A DNA stretch of 9,430 nucleotides from Actinomycetota bacterium (GCA_013821525.1 JACDGR010000109.1:1-9430); one strand, 5' to 3'. Positions 1-7,757 are shown, counted from the stretch's first letter. Program-made: numbers and translations. Notes: generated by a model from the letters alone, not told the origin.

Positions 1-43
1 GGGCCGAGCGGCCGCGCGTCCGCAGCGCCGATGGTCGCAGCGA

Positions 44-71
44 GCTGCTGCTGGACCAGTCCGGCGGCAGC
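44..71. other. Stem-loop, 11-bp stem and 6-nt loop
   Basis: GCTGCTGCTGG (44-54) pairs with CCGGCGGCAGC (61-71) around the loop ACCAGT. The stem has nine Watson-Crick pairs and two G-U pairs when read as plus-strand RNA. No T-tract follows on either strand, so it is not a standard rho-independent terminator. It overlaps copy 1 of the direct repeat, and copy 2 lacks the left arm. Confidence 0.4.
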
Positions 72-85
72 CTCCAACGCAAAAC
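53..85. repeat. 33-bp imperfect direct repeat, copy 1
   Basis: This stretch matches 162-194 at 30 of 33 positions, offset by 109 bp; the differences are C57/T166, G63/A172 and A76/G185. The shared core is GGCAGCCTCC followed by ACGCAAAAC. If copy 1 were read as the coding tail ending at 93-95, all three differences would change the amino acid and one would create a stop (CAG to TAG). The element therefore does not behave like a conserved coding segment. Its function is unknown; it may be a small dispersed intergenic element or a local duplication. Confidence 0.7.
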
Positions 86-161
86 GCGCACCTGAGTGTC
101 AAGCGTGTGTCACGTCGGCCGCTAGAGCTAGTGCCGATGCGGGGTTAGCTCACGGGCGCCC

Positions 162-194
162 GGACTAGTCCAGCGGCAGCCTCCGACGCAAAAC
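162..194. repeat. 33-bp imperfect direct repeat, copy 2
   Basis: Second copy of the 53-85 element, lying 40 bp beyond the stop of the minus-strand response regulator. It begins with the perfect 10-bp palindrome GGACTAGTCC (162-171), whereas copy 1 has GGACCAGTCC at the same place. The flanks outside the 33 bp do not match, so the repeat has sharp edges. Confidence 0.7.
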
Positions 195-234
195 AGACGC
201 GTGCGAGTTACGGCTTTGTAACGGCGCGGGCGCG

Positions 235-909
235 CTAGTCGGCGTGGTCGCCTGGTTGGACGACACCCGCCTCGTAGGCGAGGACGACCGCTTGCACGCG
301 GTCGCGGAGGCCGAGCTTCATCAGGATCCGGGCGACGTGCGTCTTGACCGTCGTCTCCGAGACGAAGAGCTCGCGCGCGATCTCGGCGTTCGAGAGGCCG
401 CGGGCGATCGCCTTCATCACCTCGAGCTCGCGCGCCGTCAGATCCTGCAGGCGCGGGAACTGCGCCTGCGGCTTCGGGCCGGTGCCCTTCACGAACTCGG
501 AGATGACGCGACGCGTGATCGACGGCGAGAGCAGCGCCTCGCCCTGAGCGATCACATGGATCGCTGCGACGAGCTGCTCGGGCGGTGTGTCCTTGAGCAG
601 GAACCCGCTCGCGCCTGCGCGGAGAGCCTCGTAGACGTACTCGTCGAGGTCGAACGTCGTCAGCATCAGGATCTTCGGCGCCTCGTCGCCGCCGTTCGCA
701 AGGATGCGCCGCGCCGCCTCGAGACCGTCGAGCTCCGGCATGCGGATGTCCATCAGCACGACGTCGGGCCGCAGCGCGCGCACCTGGTCGACCGCCTCGC
801 GTCCGTCGGCGGCCTCGCCGATCACCTCCATCTCCGACTCTGCGTCGAGAATCATCCGGAACCCCGCGCGCACGAGCGCCTGATCGTCTACGAGCAGGAT
901 GCGAATCAT
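235..909 (-). CDS. NarL/LuxR-family two-component response regulator
   Basis: A 224-aa DNA-binding response regulator of the usual NarL/LiaR length. The receiver domain (about 1-118) has the acidic pair D8-D9, the phospho-acceptor D54 in VLMDIRMP, T84 in LTTF and K106. A linker leads to a LuxR-type helix-turn-helix at about 155-217 (LTARELEVM, then the recognition region around SETTVKTHVARIL). Phosphorylation by the adjacent kinase is expected to drive dimerisation and promoter binding. The start ATG overlaps the kinase stop as ATGA, so the two are translationally coupled, and GAGG lies 7 nt upstream (917-920 on the plus strand). The likely target is the divergent ABC exporter, by analogy with LiaR/VraR/DesR neighbours; this is inferred. 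No terminator is seen after the TAG. Confidence 0.95.
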   Translation of the reverse strand: MIRILLVDDQALVRAGFRMILDAESEMEVIGEAADGREAVDQVRALRPDVVLMDIRMPELDGLEAARRILANGGDEAPKILMLTTFDLDEYVYEALRAGASGFLLKDTPPEQLVAAIHVIAQGEALLSPSITRRVISEFVKGTGPKPQAQFPRLQDLTARELEVMKAIARGLSNAEIARELFVSETTVKTHVARILMKLGLRDRVQAVVLAYEAGVVQPGDHAD

Positions 910-2057
910 CCGCGCGCCTCGACCGGTAGCTCCGCGCGGAGGATGAAGCCGCCGCCGTCGCGCGGGCCGGCTTCGAGCGTGCCGCCGTAGAGCGCCACGC
1001 GCTCGCGCATGCCGACGAGGCCGTGGCCGTTCGTGTCGCCGTTCGGCGAGCCGGTGCCGTCGTCGACGATCTCGAGCTGCACCGATGTATCGACGTATCG
1101 CACGATCACCTCCGCGTGGGCGCCCTTCGAGTGCTTGAGCGCGTTCGTCAAACCTTCCTGCACGATCCGGTACGCGGAGAGATCGACGCCCGGCGAGAGC
1201 TCAGGGCGTTTCCCTTCGACACGTAGCGTCACCGGCAGTCCCGCCTCCTGCACCTGCGCGACCAACCGCTCGAGATGTTGAAGCCCGGGCTGCGGCGTCA
1301 GGGCCGCCGCCGGTTGCTCTTCTGCTGTCCGCATAACGCCCAACATACGTCGCATCTCGGTCAGCGCCTGCCTGCCGATTTGCTCGACCGAGAGCAGAGC
1401 GTCCCGTTCACGATGCTGCTCGTCTTTCAACAGACGCCGGACGCCCGAGGCCTGCACCACCATCACGGACACCGAATGCGCGACGACGTCATGCAGCTCG
1501 CGGGCAATCCGCGCGCGCTCCTCCGCCGTCGCCCGCTCGGCGGCGAACGCGCGCTCGCGCTCCGCGGCCTCGACCCGCACGCGTAACTCCCGCGCCTGCT
1601 CTGTTCGCGTTCCGAGCGCGACGCCGAAGAACCAGGCTAACGTCAGGATCAGCGCAGTCCAGAAGAAGTCCGAGAACGGTGCCGAGGTCTGGTTGTCGAC
1701 GAGGGCGGCCGTCGCGATCACGGCGCTCCACCCGGCGATCGCCTGTCGCCGGTCGGTGATCAACCCGAACGACACGGCGACTGCGAGCGCGGCGACGAAC
1801 GGCATCGTCAGGCTGTTGGTCGCTGCGCTGTCGACGACCGCGACGACCGCGAGCGCGACACAGACGACGAGCGGCGCCCACAGCGGCTGCCAGCCCCGAA
1901 AGATGAACGGCAACGACCAGCCGAGCGCGAGCAAGATCACGAACGGGCGGTTCTCGACATGCTGGCTGAGCGCCGCCTCGATGACCGAGGCGACCGTGAA
2001 CGTGAGGACTAGAGCCTCGAATGCGCGGGCCCTGATCCGGTCGATGACTGCGTCCAC
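906..2057 (-). CDS. Six-TM sensor histidine kinase (HisKA_3 / HATPase_c)
   Basis: With the GTG start at 2057 this is a 383-aa membrane kinase of the NarL-partner (HPK7, DesK/LiaS-like) class. Six hydrophobic segments lie at about 13-30, 37-53, 61-78, 83-100, 106-120 and 131-149, with almost no extracytoplasmic loop, so it probably senses within or at the membrane. A charged helix (150-185) leads to the dimerisation/phospho-acceptor domain with H189 in ARELHDVVAHS. The ATPase domain has the N-box QEGLTNALKH (about 300-309), DDGTG (332-336) and GLVGMRER (346-353). An ATG in the same frame at 2192 would add 45 unsupported arginine- and proline-rich residues. I prefer the GTG because TACCGT sits exactly 6 nt before it, as at two other genes here, implying a leaderless mRNA. 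It is cotranscribed with the response regulator. Confidence 0.9.
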   Translation of the reverse strand: MDAVIDRIRARAFEALVLTFTVASVIEAALSQHVENRPFVILLALGWSLPFIFRGWQPLWAPLVVCVALAVVAVVDSAATNSLTMPFVAALAVAVSFGLITDRRQAIAGWSAVIATAALVDNQTSAPFSDFFWTALILTLAWFFGVALGTRTEQARELRVRVEAAERERAFAAERATAEERARIARELHDVVAHSVSVMVVQASGVRRLLKDEQHRERDALLSVEQIGRQALTEMRRMLGVMRTAEEQPAAALTPQPGLQHLERLVAQVQEAGLPVTLRVEGKRPELSPGVDLSAYRIVQEGLTNALKHSKGAHAEVIVRYVDTSVQLEIVDDGTGSPNGDTNGHGLVGMRERVALYGGTLEAGPRDGGGFILRAELPVEARG

Positions 2058-2069
2058 GCGGGAACGGTA
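2058..2069 (-). promoter_or_regulatory. Putative leaderless promoter -10 box of the sensor kinase
   Basis: On the minus strand TACCGT (2069-2064) is followed by 6 nt and then GTG (2057-2055). A TANNNT box 6-7 nt before the start codon is the known arrangement for leaderless transcripts in actinobacteria. It would place the transcript start on the G of GTG. No TTGAC-like -35 is visible at 17-18 nt. Confidence 0.5.
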
Positions 2070-2236
2070 TCTCCCTGGCCCATGAGGCGCGTCCTCCCTG
2101 GTGGCGACACCCAAATCATCCCTGCGGACGATGCGAGATCGAGCCTCGGGCCGATGTTTCGGCGCCCTCCCGGCAGGAGGCTGTCCCGGCACTTCCCGAA
2201 TCCGTCTTCAGACCTTCCGAAAGAGAGGCACCCCGC
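2058..2236. promoter_or_regulatory. Divergent intergenic region between TCS and ABC exporter
   Basis: These 179 bp must hold the promoters of both transcription units. Visible elements are a dyad GCCGA-TGTT-TCGGC (2150-2163), a small stem CCTCC/GGAGG (2166-2180), wider-spaced arms AGCCTC (2142-2147) and GAGGCT (2177-2182), and two related motifs, CTTCCCGAA (2192-2200) and CCTTCCGAA (2213-2221), 21 bp apart. GAGAGG (2223-2228) is a good ribosome-binding site 8 nt before the ATPase ATG. The dyad or the pair of motifs could be the response-regulator operator. That is a guess, and I see no clear -10 for the ABC operon. Confidence 0.4.
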
Positions 2237-3035
2237 ATGTCCGCAGTCCTCCCGAAGGAGAACGCCACCGCCGAGCTGTCGGACGCGCGTGTGCTCCTCG
2301 ACCGGCCGCCGGCGATCGTCTCGGCCGCCGAGATCGTCCGCCGCTACGGCTCCGGCGATACCGCAGTCGACGCCCTCCGCGGCGTCTCACTCGAAGTCCG
2401 CGAAGGTGAGCTCGTCGCTGTCATGGGCCCGTCGGGCTCCGGCAAGTCGACGCTCATGCACATCCTCGCCGGCCTCGACCAGCCGAGCGTCGGGCACGGT
2501 CGAGATCGCCGGCCGCGACATCACGACGATGTCCGACGCCGAGCTGACGAAGCTCCGGCGCACACACATCGGATTCGTCTTCCAGTTCTTCAACCTGCTT
2601 CCGATGCTGACCGCCGCCGAGAACATCGCTCTTCCGCTGCGGATCGCGGGCACGAAGGTCGACGCCGCCTGGTTCGACCGTGTCGTCGGCCAGGTCGGCC
2701 TAGCAGACCGGCTCGACCATCGCCCGGCCCAGCTCTCAGGTGGACAGCAGCAGCGCGTCGCGATCGCACGCGCACTGCTCGCCAAGCCGTCGGTGCTCTT
2801 CGCCGACGAGCCGACGGGCAACCTCGACTCGACGACGTCCGGCGAGATCCTAGAAGTGCTGCGCGCCGCCGTCGAGGGCTACGGGCAGACGACGATCATG
2901 GTCACGCACGACGCGAAGGCTGCTGCGATCGCCGACCGGATCCTGTTTCTCGCCGATGGCGTCGTCGTCCGTGAGCTCGGCCGCTCCACCGCCTCCGAAG
3001 TGCTCGACGCCCTGCGTGGGGTAACACAGCGATGA
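2237..3035 (+). pseudogene. MacB/LolD-type ABC transporter ATPase, frameshifted as read
   Basis: Energising subunit of the exporter whose permease follows. Starting at ATG 2237 (GAGAGG 8 nt upstream), the first 84 residues include Walker A GPSGSGKST (64-72) and run to GLDQPS. One extra base within 2486-2490 (most simply G2489) then shifts the frame. Skipping it restores SGTVEIAG, the Q-loop (Q116), signature LSGGQQQR (166-173), Walker B VLFADEP (186-192), D-loop NLDS and H224 of the H-loop, giving 265 aa in all, a normal length. The stop overlaps the permease ATG as ATGA. As read, the original frame runs to 2974 as nonsense. An open frame from ATG 2082 to 3035 contains only the C-terminal part and lacks Walker A. 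Every other motif is intact, so a sequencing error or a very recent mutation is more likely than old decay. No slippery heptamer suggests programmed shifting. Confidence 0.85.
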
Positions 3036-5599
3036 CGCTCGTCGCAATCAAGGGACTGCTCAGCCGCAAGCTGCGCGCGCTCCTGACCGGCCTCGCGATC
3101 GTGCTCGGGGTCGCCATGGTCAGCGGGTCGTTCGTCCTCACCGACTCGATCCAGAAGGCCTTCCATTCCGTCTTCTCGTCGTCCTACGCGCACACGGACG
3201 CCGTCGTCACCGGCAAGAAGCTCGTCGATTACTCGAGCTCCGGGAACGCCATGGTGCCGGCGAGCCTGCTCGCAAAGGCGCAGAGGCTGCCGGACGTCGC
3301 CGACGCATCGGGCGTCGTCTCCGACCTCAGCGGCGGCGTGCTCACCGCCAAGCTCTACGACAAGCACGGCAAGATCGTCAACGGGGGCGGCAACCCGACC
3401 TTCGGCGTCGGAGCCGACCCCAGGGCAACGCGCTTCAACCCGATGCACCTGACCGAGGGCCATTGGGCCGCCGCCTACGGGGAAGCGGTGATCGATAAGG
3501 ACGCAGCCGACAAGTACGGCTATCACGTCGGTGACACGACGAAGGTCGCCGTCGACTCCGGGACATACCCGATCCGCATCGTCGGCATCGCGAGATACGG
3601 CAACGTCAAGTCACTCGGCGGAGCGACCTTCGTGATCTTCGACATTCCGACTGCGCAGAAGCTCTTCACGCTCGGGCAGCACTTCACGGCGATCTCGGTC
3701 GCCGCGAAGCACGGCGTCTCCGCGCAGAAGCTCGTGTCCGAGCTGCGCACGCTCGCGCCCGCCAACGCCCAGGTGCGGACCGGCGCAGCCCAGGCGGCGA
3801 AGGACGAGCAGGACGTAGCCGGTTTCGTCAAATACATCCGCCTCTTCTTGGTGGGGTTCGGGATGGTCGCGCTGTTCGTCGGAGGCTTCGTGATCTTCAA
3901 CACCCTGTCGATCACGGTCGCGCAGCGCACCCGTGAGCTCGCGACGCTCCGCACCCTCGGCGCATCGCGCCGGCAGGTGCTCCGCTCGGTTGTGCTCGAG
4001 GCGTTCGTGACGGGTCTCGTCGCATCGACGATCCGGCTCCTGGCGGGGATCGCGCTCGCTCAGGGCCTTAGTGCTCTCTTTAGCGCGCTCGGCCTCGCCT
4101 TGCCCGAGGCGGGCCTGCCGATCGCGGCGCGAACGATCGTCGTCCCTCTGCTCGCGGGCACCGTCCTGACGGTGATCGCGGGGCTGATCCTCGCTGTGCG
4201 CGCGACGCGTGTTGCTCCGGTTGCGGCGGTTCGTGACGGCTCTGCTGCCTCTCAGGGCCGCGGCGGGAAGGCCGGCCCGATCGTCGCAGCCGTTCTCGGC
4301 ACGGTCGCCGCGGCGCTTCTCGCCTACGGCTTCCTCGTGCACGGCGTCCCCGTCGGTCGGCGCATGCTCGCGCTCGGCGTCGGGTTCCTGTCGATGTTCG
4401 TCGCGCTCGCCGCGATCTTCTCGCGCCTCGTCGGTCCGATCATCCAGCTGCTCGGGATTCCGTTCCGCCGCCTCGGTGGCACTGCGGGCCGGCTCGCGTC
4501 GTTCAACGCGGCGCGGAACCCCGGCCGCACCGCCCCGACCGCAGCGGCGCTGATGGTCGGCATCACGCTCGTGTCGTTCATCTCGCTGTTCGGCCGTTGG
4601 CTGCACGACGCGGATCTCGACGCATGGCGGAGCCAGGTCACGGCGGATTACGTCGTCACCTCGCAGAACGGTTGGGATGCATTCTCGCGGCAGGCCGGTG
4701 ACGCAGCGATGTCGGTGCCAGGCGTCGGCGTGATCTCGCACGTGCGGGGCGACCGGGGGAGGGTCGGCAGCGCGAACGCGGGCATCAACGGTGTCGACCC
4801 GTCGACGATCTCGAAGGTCGTCACCGTCGAGACAACAGGTGCTCCGCTCTCCTCGCTGCACGGCAATGAGGCCGTGCTCAAGGATCGCTTCGCCAAGGCG
4901 AACGGGCTGCAGGTCGGTGACACCTTCACCTTCCGCGGGCCAGACGGCCGCGCAACGAAGCTTGTGGCTGTCGGGACGTTCAACGCTCCGAAGCTCGACT
5001 CGCTGCTCAGCGCCGTCGTCGTGACGCGAGCGAGGTTCGACGCCTCCCTTCCTCGGCCGCGCGACGCCTACGCGTTCGTGAACGTGGCCGGCGGTGCCAG
5101 CGACCGTGCGACGACAGCGCTGACGGCTGCCTACGCCCGCGACCAGGTGGCGAAGGTCGAGACCCGCGAGGGCTTTGCGAAGTCGAAGTCGGCGTGGTTG
5201 CTCCAGATGCTGAACGTGATCTACGTGTTGCTCGCGCTGAGTGTGATCGTGAGCCTCTTCGGCAGTGTCAACACGCTTGCCCTTGCCGTGTTCGAGCGGA
5301 CACGCGAGATCGGGATGCTCCGAGCCGTGGGCATGACCCGGCGCCAGTCGCGGCGCATGATCCGTCACGAGGCGATGATGACCTCGTTGCTCGGAGCGGC
5401 TCTTGGCCTGCCCGTCGGGATCGTCCTCGCAGCTCTGGCAGACAACGGTCTCGGTTCCTATGGACTGAAGTTGTCAGTCCCGGTAGGCTCGCTGTTGGTG
5501 TTCGTAGTGCTCTCCCTGGTCGTCGGCGTGCTGGCTGCAGTCCTGCCGGCTCGGCGCGCCGGGAAGCTGAACGTCTTGGCCGCGCTGCAGTACGAGTAG
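3032..5599 (+). CDS. MacB/FtsX-type ABC transporter permease, two-module
   Basis: An 855-aa inner-membrane permease with the duplicated layout of large FtsX-superfamily exporter subunits. Module 1 has an N-terminal TM helix (about 17-37), an extracytoplasmic MacB-like domain (about 40-265) and an FtsX core with three TM segments (about 268-292, 322-352, 368-392); RTRELATLRTLGASRRQVL (299-317) is the cytoplasmic loop that contacts the ATPase. Linking TM segments lie at 413-433, 445-468 and 500-520. A second extracytoplasmic domain (about 525-715) leads to a second FtsX core (723-745, 780-803, 818-840) with RTREIGMLRAVGMTRRQ (756-772). The start overlaps the ATPase stop, so the two are coupled. 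The substrate is unknown; such pairs next to a kinase/regulator usually handle envelope-active compounds, lipids or antimicrobial peptides. R335 lies where the family usually has glycine in the second TM of core 1. Confidence 0.92.
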   Translation: MTLVAIKGLLSRKLRALLTGLAIVLGVAMVSGSFVLTDSIQKAFHSVFSSSYAHTDAVVTGKKLVDYSSSGNAMVPASLLAKAQRLPDVADASGVVSDLSGGVLTAKLYDKHGKIVNGGGNPTFGVGADPRATRFNPMHLTEGHWAAAYGEAVIDKDAADKYGYHVGDTTKVAVDSGTYPIRIVGIARYGNVKSLGGATFVIFDIPTAQKLFTLGQHFTAISVAAKHGVSAQKLVSELRTLAPANAQVRTGAAQAAKDEQDVAGFVKYIRLFLVGFGMVALFVGGFVIFNTLSITVAQRTRELATLRTLGASRRQVLRSVVLEAFVTGLVASTIRLLAGIALAQGLSALFSALGLALPEAGLPIAARTIVVPLLAGTVLTVIAGLILAVRATRVAPVAAVRDGSAASQGRGGKAGPIVAAVLGTVAAALLAYGFLVHGVPVGRRMLALGVGFLSMFVALAAIFSRLVGPIIQLLGIPFRRLGGTAGRLASFNAARNPGRTAPTAAALMVGITLVSFISLFGRWLHDADLDAWRSQVTADYVVTSQNGWDAFSRQAGDAAMSVPGVGVISHVRGDRGRVGSANAGINGVDPSTISKVVTVETTGAPLSSLHGNEAVLKDRFAKANGLQVGDTFTFRGPDGRATKLVAVGTFNAPKLDSLLSAVVVTRARFDASLPRPRDAYAFVNVAGGASDRATTALTAAYARDQVAKVETREGFAKSKSAWLLQMLNVIYVLLALSVIVSLFGSVNTLALAVFERTREIGMLRAVGMTRRQSRRMIRHEAMMTSLLGAALGLPVGIVLAALADNGLGSYGLKLSVPVGSLLVFVVLSLVVGVLAAVLPARRAGKLNVLAALQYE

Positions 5600-5609
5600 C
5601 GGCCGTCAA

Positions 5610-5647
5610 GTGTGGAGGTCGGGGTGCCGCAGCCTCGACCTCCACAT
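5610..5647. terminator. Strong hairpin after the ABC permease, possible terminator
   Basis: TGTGGAGGTCG (5611-5621) pairs perfectly with CGACCTCCACA (5636-5646). Four further inner pairs, two of them G-U, and an outer G-U pair extend the stem to about 16 bp around the loop GCCGCA (5626-5631). It starts 11 nt after the permease stop. The sequence after it, TACTCTCTCG, is pyrimidine-rich but not a true U-tract. Its right arm abuts the putative -10 box of the next gene, so it may also affect that gene's start. Confidence 0.6.
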
Positions 5648-5658
5648 ACTCTCTCGCC
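5647..5658 (+). promoter_or_regulatory. Putative leaderless promoter -10 box of the phosphotransferase
   Basis: TACTCT (5647-5652), then 6 nt, then GTG at 5659. No Shine-Dalgarno sequence precedes the GTG. The layout matches the boxes before the sensor kinase and the dehydrogenase. A -35 element is not apparent; that region lies inside the hairpin. Confidence 0.5.
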
Positions 5659-6432
5659 GTGGACGAGCTGCCCGACCAGGGAAGGCTGCGGCGCAGGGCG
5701 GAGGAGGTCGCCGCGGAGTGGGGGCTCGAGCTCGGCCCGCCCTTCGCGCTCTCGCGGTTCTCCTACGTCGCCCCGGTGGGTGACGACGCGGTGTTGAAGA
5801 TCGCCGACGACGGCGACGACGAGTGCCTGCACGAGCCGGACTCGCTGCGCGTCTGGAACGGGCGCGGGGCCGTGCGGCTGCTTCGCTCCGACCCGGCGCG
5901 CCGCGCGCTGCTCCAGGAGCGCGCACGTCCCGGCTCCGATCTCTCGGAGCTGCCGGAGGCGCGCGCGGTCGGAATCGCTGTCGAGGTAGGCGCGAAGCTG
6001 TGGGTGCCGGCGGGCGAGCCATTCCGCTGGATCGGCGCTCACGTGCCGCGCTGGCTCGACGACGGCGAGCGCGACGCGGACGAGGGCAGTGAGCTGATCC
6101 CGCTCGCCCGTGAGCTGTACGCCGAGCTCGACGTGGGCCGCGCGACGCTGATCCACGGGGACTTTCACCACCACAACATCCTGCGGCACGGCGAGCGTTA
6201 CGTCGCGATCGACTCGAAGGCGATGCTTGGCGATCCCGAGTACGACATCCCCTCGTTCCTGCGAAACCCGCTCTCCTACCGGCTCGTCAACAAGCGCTTG
6301 ACGGAGCAGCGCATCCGGGCATTCGTCGACGTGGGCCTCGACGATTTCAAGATTCGGGCCTGGGCAGTGATCCGCCTTTCGTACCTGGGCGCCGATCCGG
6401 AGGAGTCCGCACTCGTCCGCTCGCTGCTCTAG
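5659..6432 (+). CDS. Streptomycin 6-kinase-like phosphotransferase (APH(6)/hydroxyurea family)
   Basis: A 257-aa cytoplasmic small-molecule kinase. VLKIAD supplies the ATP-binding lysine K47, HEPDSLRVWNGRGAVRLL (58-75) is the family's characteristic helix region, HGDFHHHN (166-173) is the catalytic loop with D168 and N173, and AIDSKAMLGDPEYD (183-196) holds the metal-binding D185. The GDP-x-YD pattern and the LRNP that follows are typical of APH_6_hur (PF04655) proteins, which phosphorylate streptomycin or hydroxyurea. The length is slightly under the usual 265-300 aa. The frame is open upstream into the permease, but GTG 5659 is preferred: it follows the permease hairpin and has a leaderless -10 box. 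Many soil actinobacteria carry such homologues without proven resistance, so the substrate is uncertain. It stands between two unrelated units and is probably monocistronic. Confidence 0.88.
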   Translation: MDELPDQGRLRRRAEEVAAEWGLELGPPFALSRFSYVAPVGDDAVLKIADDGDDECLHEPDSLRVWNGRGAVRLLRSDPARRALLQERARPGSDLSELPEARAVGIAVEVGAKLWVPAGEPFRWIGAHVPRWLDDGERDADEGSELIPLARELYAELDVGRATLIHGDFHHHNILRHGERYVAIDSKAMLGDPEYDIPSFLRNPLSYRLVNKRLTEQRIRAFVDVGLDDFKIRAWAVIRLSYLGADPEESALVRSLL

Positions 6433-6473
6433 ACCCCCGCAGGTGCCCGCCACGCTTGGAGTACGCTCCCGCG
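6433..6473 (+). promoter_or_regulatory. Short promoter gap with leaderless -10 box for the dehydrogenase
   Basis: Within this 41-bp gap TACGCT (6462-6467) stands 6 nt before GTG 6474. There is no Shine-Dalgarno sequence at a proper distance from that GTG. The box and start align at 13 of 16 positions with the phosphotransferase start (5647-5662). No -35 match and no terminator for the upstream gene are visible. Confidence 0.5.

Positions 6474-7753
<1,280 letters not shown>

Positions 7754-7757
<4 letters not shown>

Larger units (their letters stand above)
1..234. other. Intergenic left edge with no convincing gene
   Basis: No recognisable protein is encoded here. On the plus strand one frame is open from base 1 to a TAG at 166-168, and another from base 3 to a TGA at 93-95. 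Either could be the tail of a gene entering from the left, but neither peptide resembles a family I know. The stretch holds a 33-bp imperfect direct repeat (53-85 and 162-194), a hairpin (44-71), a 10-bp palindrome GGACTAGTCC (162-171), a second one CGGGCGCCCG (153-162), and a weak 5-bp stem GTTAC/GTAAC (207-222) just past the response-regulator stop. There is no T-run after any stem, so no canonical intrinsic terminator is visible. Confidence 0.5.

Noticed and set aside
53..194. CRISPR array or attachment-site pair
   Set aside because: Only two diverged copies with a 76-bp spacer, no further repeats, no cas or integrase gene, and no tRNA nearby.
244..990. A plus-strand 248-aa open frame opposite the response regulator
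   Set aside because: His-, Arg- and Asp-rich antisense shadow with no family resemblance; the minus strand has complete receiver and helix-turn-helix motifs.
2058..2192. N-terminal extension of the sensor kinase to an ATG at 2192
   Set aside because: The 45 extra residues look non-coding, would consume most of the divergent promoter region, and precede the first membrane helix; GTG 2057 has a matching -10 box.
2082..2485. ATG at 2082 as the start of the ABC ATPase
   Set aside because: In that frame this segment is out-of-phase sequence lacking Walker A; the true N-terminus is in the frame from 2237.
2480..2500. Programmed ribosomal frameshifting in the ATPase
   Set aside because: There is no slippery heptamer, no stop close to the shift and no obvious downstream structure; ABC ATPases are not known to use it.
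3611..5368. A 585-aa open frame antisense to the permease
   Set aside because: It is rich in Arg, His, Asp and Glu with no domain or membrane pattern. It arises because high-GC coding DNA lacks stops in the opposite strand, and the permease frame has clear family motifs.
5194..5658. N-terminal extension of the phosphotransferase from an ATG at 5194
   Set aside because: It would overlap over 400 bp of the permease in another frame and adds arginine-rich sequence unlike the kinase family.
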